A stretch of DNA of 64,000 nucleotides from Streptomyces cyaneogriseus subsp. noncyanogenus (GCF_000931445.1 NZ_CP010849.1:5394001-5458000), one strand, 5' to 3'. Shown: positions 44,266 through 56,225, counted from the stretch's first letter. Translations and numbers: made by a program. Notes: generated from the letters alone by a model not told the origin.

Positions 44266-44375
44266 GGGCACCAAGCGTAGGACGGGCGCCGCCCCGGGGA
44301 GTCGAACCACCGGGACGGCGCCCCGACCGTGTGCGGCGCGCACCGCCCGGAAGGGTGGACGCGCCGCCTTCGGGG

Positions 44376-46055
44376 TCAGCCGGTCGCGCGCGTGCCGACG
44401 TTGACGGCGGCCCAGGCGTTCTGCACCGCCTTGTACTCGGCGCTGCTCGTGCCGTACAGCTCACCGGCCGCCGCGAGGGTGCCGGTGCGGGCGCCCGCGT
44501 AGTTCGTGGTGGAGGTGAACTTGGTGGTCAGCGCCCGGAACCAGATCTTCTCGGCCTTGGCGCGGCCGATGCCGGTGACCGCCTGGCCGTCCGAGGTCGG
44601 GGAGTTGTACGTGACCCCGTTGATGGTCTTGGTGCCGCTGCCCTCGCTCAGCAGGTAGAAGAAGTGGTTGGCGGGCCCGGAGGAGTAGTGCACGTCGATC
44701 GAGCCGATGCCCGAGTACCAGGCGTCCTTGGACGCCCCGTCCTTGCTGGGCTTGTCCATGTAGCGCAGCGGGGTGCCGTCGCCGTTGAGGTTGATCTCCT
44801 CGCCGATGAGGTAGTCGCCGACGTCGGAGGAGTTGTTGGCGTAGAACTCGACGGTGCTGCCGAAGATGTCGCTGGTCGCCTCGTTCAGGCCGCCGGACTC
44901 GCCGCTGTAGACCAGACGCGCCGTGACGGAGGTCAGGCCGTGCGTCATCTCGTGCGCGGCCACGTCGATCGACGTGAGCGGGTTGACGTTGCCGGAGCCG
45001 TCGCCGTACGTCATGCAGAAGCAGCTGTCCGACCAGAAGGCGTTGACGTAGTTGTTGCCGTAGTGGACCCGCGAGTAGGCGGCCGTGCCGTCGCCGCGGA
45101 TGCCGTTGCGGCCGTGCACGTTCTTGTAGTAGTCCCAGGTCAGCGCGGCGCCGTAGTGGGCGTCGGCGGCGGCCGACTCCAGGTTGGACGCGCTTCCGTT
45201 GCCCCAGACGTCGTCGGCGCCGGAGAAGAGGGTGCCGGTGCCGGAGGTGCGGCGGTTGAGGTTGTAGGTCCGGTGGTTGCCGCGCGCCCCGTCGGTGAGG
45301 GTGTACGACGATCCGGACTGGGTGGTGGTCAGGGGGACGGTTCCGCTGTACACCGTGTGACCGGTGCCGTTCTGTATCGCCTGCCACTCGTACAGCTTCT
45401 CGCCGGTACGCGCGTCGGTGATCACGTGCAGTTCGTTCGGGGTGCCGTCGTGCTGGAGGCCGCCGACCACCGTCTCCCAGGCGAGGACCGGGCTGCCGCT
45501 CGCCGCCCAGACCACCTTGCGCGGCGCCTGGGTGACGTCCGGGCTCTTCGCCTCCTCCGCCTTCGCCGCGCCGAGCGCCTGCCGCTCGGCCTGCGCCGCG
45601 GCGAGCTCCGGCTTGACGGACGGCACCGCGACCTTGGCCCGGGTGGCCTTGACGACCCGTTCGGTGGCGCCCGACGGGGACGTCTCCACCACGAGGTCGC
45701 CGCCCAGGACCGGCAGCCCGTCGTAGGTCCGCTCGTACCGGGTGTGCACGGTCCCGTCGCGGTCCTTGATCACGTCCCGGACGAGCAGCTTCTCCTTGGC
45801 GCCCAGGCCCAGCTCCCGGGCGGTGGCCGCGGTGGAGGCGTCCGCCTCGCGGAGGAGTTCGGCCCGCTGGGCGGAGGTCAGCCGCACCGACTCCGAACCC
45901 GGGGCCGCCTGGGGCGCGCCGGCGGGGGCGGCGGTGGCGGCGCCCGACTGGACGGCGGTGGCGATCAGCGCGGCGACACCGGCGAGGGCGACGGCGGCAC
46001 CGTGGCGGGACGTGAAGTGGGGGGCGCGTCTGCGTGAGGAACGGGTGCTCAACAC
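44376..46055 (-). CDS. Secreted thermolysin-like neutral metalloprotease (M4)
   Basis: A 559-residue preproenzyme. Residues 1-44 are a signal peptide (Arg-rich start, hydrophobic core, ATAAPAG end). Residues about 50-210 are the FTP/PepSY-type propeptide that inhibits and folds the protease. The catalytic domain has HEMTH (368-372) and the third zinc ligand Glu392 in GGLNEATSD, plus the C-terminal substrate His region SIDVHYSSGPANHFFYLL. It would digest extracellular protein. The start is either the GTG at 46055 or the TTG at 46052; AAGGAG lies 3 or 6 bp before them, favouring the TTG slightly. Confidence 0.95.
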   Translation of the reverse strand: MLSTRSSRRRAPHFTSRHGAAVALAGVAALIATAVQSGAATAAPAGAPQAAPGSESVRLTSAQRAELLREADASTAATARELGLGAKEKLLVRDVIKDRDGTVHTRYERTYDGLPVLGGDLVVETSPSGATERVVKATRAKVAVPSVKPELAAAQAERQALGAAKAEEAKSPDVTQAPRKVVWAASGSPVLAWETVVGGLQHDGTPNELHVITDARTGEKLYEWQAIQNGTGHTVYSGTVPLTTTQSGSSYTLTDGARGNHRTYNLNRRTSGTGTLFSGADDVWGNGSASNLESAAADAHYGAALTWDYYKNVHGRNGIRGDGTAAYSRVHYGNNYVNAFWSDSCFCMTYGDGSGNVNPLTSIDVAAHEMTHGLTSVTARLVYSGESGGLNEATSDIFGSTVEFYANNSSDVGDYLIGEEINLNGDGTPLRYMDKPSKDGASKDAWYSGIGSIDVHYSSGPANHFFYLLSEGSGTKTINGVTYNSPTSDGQAVTGIGRAKAEKIWFRALTTKFTSTTNYAGARTGTLAAAGELYGTSSAEYKAVQNAWAAVNVGTRATG

Positions 46056-46451
46056 TGACTCCTTCTGCGCGGCCGCGGGTCGCGCGGCCAGGGGGAGACC
46101 GGGCGGCGGGTGGGCCGGCCGGGCGGAACAAGGCGGTACGCAGAGAACACGTGCTCGAGGACAGGCCGGCCGCGGCACAGCGGTGGGGTTGACGCTGTGG
46201 GGTTGCTGTGAAGCGGCCGTGGGAAGAGTGGCAGGAGACCGGTGTGCTTGTCAGGGTCGCGTCAGCAAGTTGGCTGGAAATCGTTCGTTGTCCGGGAGTT
46301 CACGTTCGCTATACGGACTCTTTGCCTCGTCTCCGGCTTTTGTCCCCGGCCGGAACCGCCCCCTGCCCCCGTGCCGCCGCGCCGCACGGGGACCGTCACG
46401 CCAGGCTGTCCCGCCAGGCCCGGTGCCGGGGGAGGGGGAGCGGACGGCCGG
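46056..46451. other. Intergenic region between protease and sulfatase genes
   Basis: About 400 bp without a gene. It contains the protease promoter region and, near its right end, a terminator-like hairpin for the sulfatase (46367-46391). I see no other structure. Confidence 0.5.
46367..46391 (-). terminator. Terminator downstream of the sulfatase
   Basis: An 8-bp perfect stem (CCCCGTGC / GCACGGGG) with a 9-nt loop about 60 bp after the sulfatase stop codon. Confidence 0.6.
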
Positions 46452-47858
46452 TCAGGACGCCGGGTACGGCAGCAGTTGACTCGCGGTCCTCTCCCAGGCG
46501 GTCTTGAGCTCGGCCAGCAACCCGGGGTGCCGGTCGGCCAGATCGGCCTGTTCCCGCGGGTCGGTGGCGAGGTGGTAGAGGTGGTCGGTGCCGTCGGCGT
46601 CCTGGTGGTACTTCCAGTCGCCGCGCCGCAGCGCGCGGTTGTCGCGCACCCGCCAGAACAGGTCGCGCTCGGGCAGGTCCTCGCCCCGCAGCAGATATCC
46701 CGCCAGGCTGTGCCCGTCGAGCGGGTGGGCGGGGTCCGGCCGGGCGCCGCCGACCTCCAGGAGGGTCGCCGTCCAGTCCGGCGAGTAGACCGGCTCACGG
46801 CTGACCTGGCGGCCGTCGATCCGGGCGGGCCAGCGCAGGATGGTCGGCACCCGGATCCCGCCCTCCAGCAGCTCGGACTTGCCCCCGCTGAGCGGCCACT
46901 GGTAGGAGAACCGCTCCCCGCCGTTGTCGCTGGCGAAGACGACCACGGTGTTCTCCTCCTGGCCGGAGCGGCGCAGCGCGGCGAGGACCTCGCCGACCGC
47001 GGCGTCCAGGTTCTCCACCATCTCCTTGTACTTCTCCACCGAGCCGCCGTCGCGGTGGAGCAGGGCGCCGAGCACGTCCCCCGTCCGGATCCGGGCGGCG
47101 ATCTCCGCGCCCGTCTCCTCGTCGTCCTCGGTCAGCCACGGCCAGTGCGGGGTGGTGAAGTTGAGGTTGAGCAGCCAGGGCCGGTCGTGGTCGCGGGTGA
47201 CGTACTCGACGGCCCGCTCGGTCAGGACGGTGGTGTAGTACCGCAGGTCCTTGTAGGTGGCGTCGCCCTCGTACAGGTCGTAGTCGCCGAGCTGGCCCAG
47301 TTTGGAGAAGTACTCCAGGGCGCCGCCGAAGTTGCCGAAGAACTCCTCCCAGCCGGATCTGGTGGGGCTGTAGTCCGGCAGCCATCCGCAGTGCCACTTG
47401 CCGATGAGGGCGGTGGCGTAGCCGGCCTTCCGCAGCAGCGAGGCGAGGGTGGGGTGGTTCGGGTCCAGTCCCTGGGTGCGGTTGCCGAGGGGCTCGGCCA
47501 GTCCGCCTTTGGTACGGCCCGGGAAGCGGCCCGTGTACAGGCTGAAGCGGGTCGGCGAGCAGGTCGCCGACCCGGCGTAGGCGTCGGTGAAGCGGACGCC
47601 CTGGGCGGCGAGCCGGTCCAGGTGGGGGGTGCGGATGTGCGGTGATCCGTACGACGACAGGTCGGCCCAGCCCAGGTCGTCGCCCAGGATGAACAGGATG
47701 TTGGGGCGGCGGGCGGGGCGGGCCCCCTGCGTGCGGGCCCGGAAGGGGCGTTCGGTGGTGGCGGGCGTGGCGGTGGCGGTGGTGGCGGTGCCGGCGACCG
47801 CGGTGACGGCGCCGCCACCGACCAGACCGCCGAAGGCGCGACGGGATATCTCGGGCAT
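46452..47858 (-). CDS. Tat-exported sulfatase
   Basis: A 468-residue arylsulfatase-family enzyme. The N-terminus carries a twin-arginine signal (ISRRAFGGLVGGGAVTAVAG), followed by the metal-binding GDDLGWAD (59-66). The active-site motif CSPTR (100-104) places the Cys that becomes formylglycine at residue 100, followed by the standard LYTGR. Further metal and substrate segments are GKWHCG and VVVFASDNGGE. It would hydrolyse an extracellular sulfate ester; the substrate is unknown. The ATG at 47858 gives the complete Tat signal. The matching formylglycine-generating enzyme is not in this window. Confidence 0.94.
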   Translation of the reverse strand: MPEISRRAFGGLVGGGAVTAVAGTATTATATPATTERPFRARTQGARPARRPNILFILGDDLGWADLSSYGSPHIRTPHLDRLAAQGVRFTDAYAGSATCSPTRFSLYTGRFPGRTKGGLAEPLGNRTQGLDPNHPTLASLLRKAGYATALIGKWHCGWLPDYSPTRSGWEEFFGNFGGALEYFSKLGQLGDYDLYEGDATYKDLRYYTTVLTERAVEYVTRDHDRPWLLNLNFTTPHWPWLTEDDEETGAEIAARIRTGDVLGALLHRDGGSVEKYKEMVENLDAAVGEVLAALRRSGQEENTVVVFASDNGGERFSYQWPLSGGKSELLEGGIRVPTILRWPARIDGRQVSREPVYSPDWTATLLEVGGARPDPAHPLDGHSLAGYLLRGEDLPERDLFWRVRDNRALRRGDWKYHQDADGTDHLYHLATDPREQADLADRHPGLLAELKTAWERTASQLLPYPAS

Positions 47859-47901
47859 GCGTGATCCTCGGAACGGGTGTATCCCGGACCGGGACACACC
47901 T

Positions 47902-47944
47902 AAGGAAGGGAAGGAAGGGAGGGAGAAAAGGAAAAAGGGGGAGG
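47902..47944 (+). repeat. 43-nt uninterrupted polypurine tract
   Basis: A run of only A and G, built of GGAA/GGGA words, upstream of the sulfatase start (44-86 bp). Such a tract is rare in 70%-GC DNA and can form triplex structures or mark slippage. Confidence 0.8.
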
Positions 47945-48133
47945 CAGAGCGCGTCAGCGACAGACGGCGCTGGACTGCCGGCACAGGTCGACGTGGCGTC
48001 GCTCGACGAGCGCGACGCACACGCACCGGTGATCTGCGGCAAACCTCATGACCCGGGACGGTGCCAGGGCGGCCGGGGGAGGGTCAAGGAAACGGCCGGG
48101 GCGTTCACGAAGCCGCAACGCGGGCCCGCTGGT

Positions 48134-50389
<2,256 letters not shown>

Positions 50390-50537
50390 CTGTCAGCCTC
50401 CCACGGCTCGTGGAACGACGTGGAAAAAAGGGCGCACGGTGTCCCGGCCACGGCTCCCCGTCGCGTCGTCCTCCCCCATGTTCTGCCCAGAGCCCGGCTC
50501 GCACTCACGTTTCCCCGGGGCGGCCCTGTCGTTACGG

Positions 50538-51767
50538 GTGGATGTGAGGGACGTACACAGGCGCGCGCGGCGCGCGAGGGCCGTACTGGCCACCGTACTG
50601 ACATGGGCGGGACTGATGGCCGGTGCCGCCGGCTGCGCCCCGGACGGGTCCGGCGCCGGGAGCGTGTCCGGCAAGCCGTCCGCCGAGGACACCATCCGCG
50701 TCTCGCCGGCCGACGGCAGCAGGGGCGTCCGGCCGGAGGAGAGGCTGTCGGTGCGGGTGCCCGGCGGCCGGCTGGAATCGGTCCGGGTCGTCAAGGCGCA
50801 GGACGCCCGGCAGACCCCGGTGCCCGGCCGCATCTCCGCGGACCGGTCGCGCTGGGAGCCCGACGACGGCCGGCTCGCGCTCGCCGCCCGCTACACGGTC
50901 GACGCCGTCGCCCTGGACGCGAACGGGCGCCGCGTCGCGCGGCACACCGACTTCACCACCTACGTCCCCGGCAAGCGCTTCATCGGGTACGTCACCCCCG
51001 AGCACCGCGCCACCGTCGGCACCGGCATGATCGTGTCGCTGGAGTTCAACCGGGAGATCACCCGCCGCGCCGCCGTGGAACGCGCCGTCCGGGTGACCGC
51101 CGAGCCGCCCGTGGAGATCCGCCCCCACTGGTTCGGCCACGACCGGCTCGACTTCCGGCCCCGGTACTACTGGGAGCCCGGCACCGAGGTCACCGTCGCG
51201 CTGCGCTTCCGCGACGTCGAGGGGGCGCCCGGGGTCTACGGGCTCCAGGACCGGACGTTCTCCTTCACCGTGGGCCGCAGTCAGGTCTCCGTCGTCGACG
51301 CCGCCGCCCACACCATGGAGGTCCGCAGGGACGGCGAGCTGCTCGCCACCGTGCCGATCACCGCGGGCGCCCCCGAGACCACCACGTACAACGGCAAGAT
51401 GGTGGTGACCGAGATGCTGGAGGTCACCCGGATGAACAGCCGCACGGTCGGCTTCGGCGGCGAGTACGACATCCCCGACGTCCCGCACGCCATGCGCCTG
51501 ACCGACTCCGGCACCTTCCTGCACGGCAACTACTGGGCGCCGCCGCAGGTCTTCGGCCGGTCCAACGTCAGCCACGGCTGCGTGGGGCTGCGCGACGACA
51601 AGGGCGGCGGGGCGGACACCCCGGCGCGATGGTTCTTCGACCGCAGCCTGATCGGGGACGTCGTCGAGGTCGTGGGCAGCGACGACCGGAAGGTCGCGCC
51701 CGACAACGGGCTCGGCGGCTGGAACATGAGCTGGCGGGCGTGGAAGGCGGGCAGCGCCGTGGAGTGA
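50538..51767 (+). CDS. L,D-transpeptidase lipoprotein with Ig-like domains (copy 1)
   Basis: A protein of about 409 residues that forms 3-3 cross-links in peptidoglycan (family knowledge). An Arg-rich start and hydrophobic core end in a lipobox near GAAGC, so it is membrane-anchored outside. Two Ig-like domains (about 45-135 and 136-240) precede the YkuD domain with GTFLHGNYW and the catalytic motif SHGCVGLR, Cys348. The C-terminal PDNGLGGWNMSWRAWKAG is typical of actinobacterial Ldt. The start is uncertain: in-frame GTG codons at 50538 and 50544 are both possible. A close homologue follows immediately. Confidence 0.92.
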   Translation: MDVRDVHRRARRARAVLATVLTWAGLMAGAAGCAPDGSGAGSVSGKPSAEDTIRVSPADGSRGVRPEERLSVRVPGGRLESVRVVKAQDARQTPVPGRISADRSRWEPDDGRLALAARYTVDAVALDANGRRVARHTDFTTYVPGKRFIGYVTPEHRATVGTGMIVSLEFNREITRRAAVERAVRVTAEPPVEIRPHWFGHDRLDFRPRYYWEPGTEVTVALRFRDVEGAPGVYGLQDRTFSFTVGRSQVSVVDAAAHTMEVRRDGELLATVPITAGAPETTTYNGKMVVTEMLEVTRMNSRTVGFGGEYDIPDVPHAMRLTDSGTFLHGNYWAPPQVFGRSNVSHGCVGLRDDKGGGADTPARWFFDRSLIGDVVEVVGSDDRKVAPDNGLGGWNMSWRAWKAGSAVE

Positions 51768-51958
51768 CCGCCCGGCCGCCGGACGGCCCCCACGCCGTCC
51801 CCTTGCGGCCGTCCCCCGGCGAAGTCCCGTACGGACTCGGTACGGAACGGTGACAGACGCGGGGCGCCGGTGTCCCTCACCGGGCAGTTAATATGCGCCG
51901 GAGCGCGTAGCACGCGTTGGGGTGCGGGCCTGGTCAGGGCCCTGCGAGGGGAGAACAA

Positions 51959-53203
51959 TTGAACGGGCGACCGATATCGGGGGCGTCGGTTGACGCACGG
52001 GGACGGGGCGGCAGGAGGCTGGCGGCGCTGATGTGCGGCGCGGTGCTGCTGGCCGTCACCGCGTGCGGCGGCGGGTCGGGATCCAAGGGCGCCGCCGGGG
52101 CGGCCGAAGGCCGGGGCGGGGAGGCCGGGGCAGGGGGCAAGCAGTCCGAGGCCGTCGTCACCATCGCCCCCGAGGACGGCGCCAAGGGCGTCGACACCAG
52201 CGGCGCCCTGAAGATCGGCGCCGCGAAGGGGAAGCTGACCGAGGTCGTGGTCAAGGACGCCGAGGGCGACCGGGTCGACGGGAAGATATCCGGGGACGGC
52301 GCCACCTGGACGCCGTCCACCCACCTGGCCGCCTCCACCACCTACACGGTGCACGCGGTCGCGAAGGACGCCGAGGGGCGCCCGGCGGCCGAGGACTCCC
52401 GCTTCACCACGCTCACGCCGAAGAACACCTTCATCGGCCACTTCACCCCCGAGGACGGCTCCACCGTCGGTGTCGGCATGCCGTTCTCCATCCGCTTCAC
52501 CCGGGGCATCACCCATCCCGAGGACGTCGAGAAGGCCATCCGCGTCACCACCGAGCCGGCCGTCGAGGTCGAGGGCCACTGGTTCGGCAACGACCGGATC
52601 GACTTCCGGCCCGAGAAGTACTGGAAGGCCGGCACCAAGGTCACCGTCGACCTCGACCTCGACGGCGTCGAGGGCCGCGACGGCGTCTACGGCGAGCAGG
52701 ACAAGACCGTCTCCTTCACCATCGGCCGCAACCAGGTCTCCGTCGTCGACGCCAGGAAGCTGACGATGAAGGTCATGCGGGACGGCAAGGTCGTCAGGAC
52801 GATCCCGGTCACCACGGGCGCGCCCGGCTACGAGACGTGGAACGGCCAGATGGTCATCAGCGAGAAGCTCCCGGTGACCCGGATGAACGGCGAGACGGTC
52901 GGCTACGGCGGCGAGTACGACATCAAGGACGTCCCGCACGCCATGCGCCTGACCACCTCCGGCACCTTCATCCACGGCAACTACTGGGGCGGGGACGCCT
53001 TCGGCAACCGCAACGCCAGCCACGGCTGCGTCGGCCTGCGCGACGTGCGCGGCGGCTGGGACGAGTCGGCGCCGGGCGCCTGGTTCTTCGACCACTCGCT
53101 CATCGGCGACGTGGTGGTCGTGAAGAACTCGAACGACGCCACCGTGGCCCCGGACAACGGCTACAACGGCTGGAACATGTCCTGGGAGAAGTGGAAGGCG
53201 TAG
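51959..53203 (+). CDS. L,D-transpeptidase lipoprotein with Ig-like domains (copy 2)
   Basis: A 414-residue paralogue of the upstream gene. The TTG at 51959 is chosen because GAGGGGAG lies about 6 bp before it. The signal ends in lipobox VTAC followed by a long Gly/Ala linker. Two Ig-like domains and a YkuD catalytic domain follow: GTFIHGNYW and SHGCVGLR with Cys357. Sequence identity to copy 1 is high through the catalytic part (for example DVPHAMRLT and GDVV). The 191-bp gap between copies suggests separate promoters. A strong terminator follows. Confidence 0.94.
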   Translation: MNGRPISGASVDARGRGGRRLAALMCGAVLLAVTACGGGSGSKGAAGAAEGRGGEAGAGGKQSEAVVTIAPEDGAKGVDTSGALKIGAAKGKLTEVVVKDAEGDRVDGKISGDGATWTPSTHLAASTTYTVHAVAKDAEGRPAAEDSRFTTLTPKNTFIGHFTPEDGSTVGVGMPFSIRFTRGITHPEDVEKAIRVTTEPAVEVEGHWFGNDRIDFRPEKYWKAGTKVTVDLDLDGVEGRDGVYGEQDKTVSFTIGRNQVSVVDARKLTMKVMRDGKVVRTIPVTTGAPGYETWNGQMVISEKLPVTRMNGETVGYGGEYDIKDVPHAMRLTTSGTFIHGNYWGGDAFGNRNASHGCVGLRDVRGGWDESAPGAWFFDHSLIGDVVVVKNSNDATVAPDNGYNGWNMSWEKWKA

Positions 53204-53218
53204 CGGCCCGGCGCGGTC

Positions 53219-53250
53219 CGGCCCCGGTGTGAGACATCGCACCGGGGCCG
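53219..53250 (+). terminator. Terminator after second L,D-transpeptidase
   Basis: An 11-bp perfect stem (CGGCCCCGGTG / CACCGGGGCCG) with a 10-nt loop, 15 bp after the stop. Confidence 0.85.
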
Positions 53251-53280
53251 CCGTCGTTAGTGGCCGTTAACCTGCTGGGC

Positions 53281-54048
53281 ATGACCGTACATCTCGAAGT
53301 CGAAGACGGCGTCGGCACGCTGCGCCTGGACCGCCCGCCGATGAACGCGCTGGACATCGCCACCCAGGACCGGCTGAAGGAGCTCGCCGAGGAGGCCGCG
53401 CGCCGCGACGACGTGCGCGCCGTGGTGATCTACGGGGGCGAGAAGGTGTTCGCGGCCGGCGCGGACATCAAGGAGATGCAGGTGATGGACCACACCGCCA
53501 TGGTCCTGCGCGCCCGCGCCCTGCAGGACTCCTTCACGGCGGTGGCCCGCATCCCCAAGCCGGTGGTGGCGGCGGTCACGGGCTACGCCCTGGGCGGCGG
53601 CTGCGAACTCGCCCTGTGCGCGGACTACCGCATCGCCGGGGAGAACGGCAAGCTCGGCCAGCCCGAGATCCTGCTCGGCCTGATCCCGGGCGCGGGCGGC
53701 ACACAGCGGCTGGCCCGTCTGATCGGCCCCTCCAAGGCCAAGGACCTCATCTTCACCGGCCGGCAGGTCAAGGCCGACGAGGCGCTCGCGCTGGGCCTGG
53801 TGGACCGGGTGGTGCCGGCCGGCGAGGTGTACGCCGAGGCGCGGGCGTGGGCCGCGCGGCTGGCGCGGGGCCCGGCGCTGGCGCTGCGCGCGGCGAAGGA
53901 GGCGGTCGACACCGGGCTGGAGACGGACATCGACACCGGTCTCGCCGTCGAACGGAACTGGTTCGCCGGGCTGTTCGCGACGGAGGACCGGGAGCGCGGG
54001 ATGCGCAGCTTCGTGGAGGAGGGGCCCGGCAAGGCGAAGTTCCTGTGA
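53281..54048 (+). CDS. Enoyl-CoA hydratase/isomerase family protein
   Basis: A 255-residue crotonase-fold enzyme. The oxyanion-hole regions are FAAGADIKEM and GYALGGGCELALCADYRIA; the catalytic Glu positions fit QPEILLGLIPGAGGTQRL, as in true hydratases. It would hydrate trans-2-enoyl-CoA in fatty-acid or amino-acid breakdown. The ATG at 53281 is preferred; an in-frame GTG at 53260 would add seven residues but lies near the terminator hairpin. It stands alone with no other beta-oxidation gene beside it. Confidence 0.93.
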   Translation: MTVHLEVEDGVGTLRLDRPPMNALDIATQDRLKELAEEAARRDDVRAVVIYGGEKVFAAGADIKEMQVMDHTAMVLRARALQDSFTAVARIPKPVVAAVTGYALGGGCELALCADYRIAGENGKLGQPEILLGLIPGAGGTQRLARLIGPSKAKDLIFTGRQVKADEALALGLVDRVVPAGEVYAEARAWAARLARGPALALRAAKEAVDTGLETDIDTGLAVERNWFAGLFATEDRERGMRSFVEEGPGKAKFL

Positions 54049-54374
54049 CCTCCGCCGGGCGGGCGGCGGCTGTTTCGTCACCGGGATGATGACCGGCGCG
54101 GGTCCCCCGTCGGGGCGGTTCGCGTCCGGCCGAGCGGGAGCCGGCGGTCCGCCGCGCCGCAGGCCCCGCCGCCCGGACCCGGCCGGTGCCCGCCGGGGTC
54201 CGGGGCGGGCGGGGCGCGGCCGTGCGGCCGGTCGGGGCGGGTCACCGGGGCGCCGGCGCGACACGAAAGAGCGGGCGGCACATGCCTGCCGGTCTTCCGT
54301 CCGGGGCGGGCGGGGCGCGGCCGGCGCGGGGGTGCAATCCCCGGGAACGGCCCCGCGGGGCGGTCCGGGCGGCC
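54049..54374. other. GC-rich intergenic region
   Basis: About 325 bp without a credible gene, dominated by GGGCGGG/CGGCCGG words. No clear hairpin or promoter was recognised. Confidence 0.4.
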
Positions 54375-54890
54375 ATGATGGGGGGCATGGCGGGGCTGGA
54401 GGGTATGGGACAGCCGCGGGGTGCCGGCCGTGTGATCACCGCGCGCTGGTCGCCGGCGGTCGAGGACGAACAGGCGCTGAAGGCACTGGAGTCGTTCGGC
54501 AACCCGACGGAGGACGAGGTCCAGCTCCCCTCCCGTCCCGAGTCCGCGGCCCTCGCGCGCCGGCTCACCCAGGTGGTGGCCCTGCGCCAGTGGGCGCTCC
54601 CGGCGAAGCTGACCGAGGACGCCGTCCTGCTCGTCTCGGAGCTGGTGGGCAACGCCGTGCACCACACCGGTGCCCGCGTCTTCGGACTGCGGATGCGCCG
54701 CCGCCCCGGCTGGATCCGCGTCGAGGTGCGCGACCCCTCCCGGGGGCTGCCGTGTCTGATCCCGGTGCGGGAGACGGACATCAGCGGGCGGGGTCTCTTC
54801 CTCGTCGCCGAGCTGTCCGACCGCTGGGGGGTCGATCTGCTGCCGCGCGGCAAGCGGACCTGGTTCGAGATGCGGGTGGTGGAACGCTAG
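54375..54890 (+). CDS. ATP-binding (HATPase_c_2) regulatory protein, RsbW/anti-sigma type
   Basis: A 171-residue protein with a GHKL ATPase domain of the short serine-kinase type: LTEDAVLLVSELVGNAVHHT holds the N-box, followed by strand VEVRDPSR (G1 Asp) and ISGRGLFLVAELSDRWGV (G2 glycine loop). There is no phosphoacceptor His domain. Streptomyces have dozens of such proteins, which often pair with anti-anti-sigma factors; no partner gene is adjacent here. The start is uncertain among ATG codons at 54375, 54378 and 54387. Confidence 0.85.
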   Translation: MMGGMAGLEGMGQPRGAGRVITARWSPAVEDEQALKALESFGNPTEDEVQLPSRPESAALARRLTQVVALRQWALPAKLTEDAVLLVSELVGNAVHHTGARVFGLRMRRRPGWIRVEVRDPSRGLPCLIPVRETDISGRGLFLVAELSDRWGVDLLPRGKRTWFEMRVVER

Positions 54891-54979
54891 GCGTGTCTGC
54901 GGTCCCGTCTGCCCCGGGACGGGCCCTGACCGGCCGTCGAACGGACGAATCAACAGTATTTCTCCGCATCCCCCCTTAA

Positions 54980-56191
54980 ATGGGGCGAATGACGCTGACG
55001 CACCGCCATCCGGCGCACCGCACCCTGGTGAGAGGCACCCTGATCGCGGGCCTGGCCCTCGCCGCCCTCGCCGCCTGCGGCACCGACCGCGACGAGCGGG
55101 CCGCCGAGCCGGGCCGCACCAAGGCCGCCGCGCCCGCCGCCACCGGGAAGAAGCCCGTCGAGGGCCTGCCCGGCATGCCGCCCGTCCTCGATCCCGAGGA
55201 CGTCTACGCCGCGGACCGCCCCAACAGACTCTCCCCGGTCGTCGAGGACTTCCCCTCCCGGGTCTACGTCCCCAACTCCGAGTCCGACACCGTCACGGTC
55301 ATCGACCCCGCGACGTACGAGATCGTCGACACCGTCCGCGTCGGCCGCCAGCCGCAGCACGTCGTCCCCTCCTGGGACCTGAAGACCCTGTGGGTCAACA
55401 ACAACCGCGGCCACACCCTCACCCCGATCGACCCGAGGACCGGCGAGGCGGGCGAGCCGGTGGAGGTGCACGACCCGTACAACCTCTACTTCACGCCGAA
55501 CGGCAAGTACGCCGTCGTGATGGCCTCCCTCGACCGCGAGCTGGTCTTCCGGGACCCGCACACCATGAAGCGGGTCAAGACGGTGCCGGTGAGCTGCTAC
55601 GGCGTCAACCACGCCGACTTCTCCCTCGACGGCCGCTACTTCGTCGTCTCCTGCGAGTTCAGCGGCGAGCTGCTGAAGGTCGACACGGAGAGGATGGAGG
55701 TCGTCGCGCAGCGGAAGCTGCCGTTCGACGGCGCGATGCCGCAGGACGTGAAGCTCTCCCCGGACGGAGAGAAGTTCTACATCGCCGACATGATGGCCCA
55801 CGGGCTGTGGGTGCTGGACGGCGACACCTTCGGCGAGCCGGCCCTGCTGCCCACCGGCAAGGGCTGCCACGGCCTGTACGTCAGCCGCGACTCCCGCGAG
55901 ATGTACGTCTCCAACCGGGGCGAGGGAACCGTCTCGGTCTTCGACTTCGCCCGGGGCGAGGTCACCAGGAAGTGGCGGCTTCCCGACGGCGGCAGCCCCG
56001 ACATGGGCGGCGTCTCCGCCGACGGCAAGGTGCTGTGGCTGTCCGGGCGCTACGACGCGGAGGTGTACGCCATCGACACCCGCACCGGCGCCCAGCTCGC
56101 CCGCATCGACGTCGGCAGCGGCCCGCACGGCCTCGCCGTCTACCCGCAGCCGGGCCGCTACTCCCTGGGACACACCGGCGTCTTCCGCTGA
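54980..56191 (+). CDS. YVTN/cytochrome D1-type beta-propeller lipoprotein
   Basis: A protein of about 403 residues with a lipoprotein signal (lipobox LAAC near residue 33) and a seven-bladed beta-propeller built of YVTN-like repeats: SRVYVPNSESDTVTVIDPAT, LWVNNNRGHTLTPIDPRTG, FYIADMMAHGLWVLDGDT, MYVSNRGEGTVSVFDFARGE and EVYAIDTRTGAQLARIDVG. It is probably attached to the outer face of the membrane. Such propellers bind proteins or metals; a few are lactonases, but no active site can be assigned. The ATG at 54980 or the one at 54989 is the start. Confidence 0.88.
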   Translation: MGRMTLTHRHPAHRTLVRGTLIAGLALAALAACGTDRDERAAEPGRTKAAAPAATGKKPVEGLPGMPPVLDPEDVYAADRPNRLSPVVEDFPSRVYVPNSESDTVTVIDPATYEIVDTVRVGRQPQHVVPSWDLKTLWVNNNRGHTLTPIDPRTGEAGEPVEVHDPYNLYFTPNGKYAVVMASLDRELVFRDPHTMKRVKTVPVSCYGVNHADFSLDGRYFVVSCEFSGELLKVDTERMEVVAQRKLPFDGAMPQDVKLSPDGEKFYIADMMAHGLWVLDGDTFGEPALLPTGKGCHGLYVSRDSREMYVSNRGEGTVSVFDFARGEVTRKWRLPDGGSPDMGGVSADGKVLWLSGRYDAEVYAIDTRTGAQLARIDVGSGPHGLAVYPQPGRYSLGHTGVFR

Positions 56192-56225
56192 CACCCGGGG
56201 CCGGCGGCCCGCCCACGGGCGCCGC

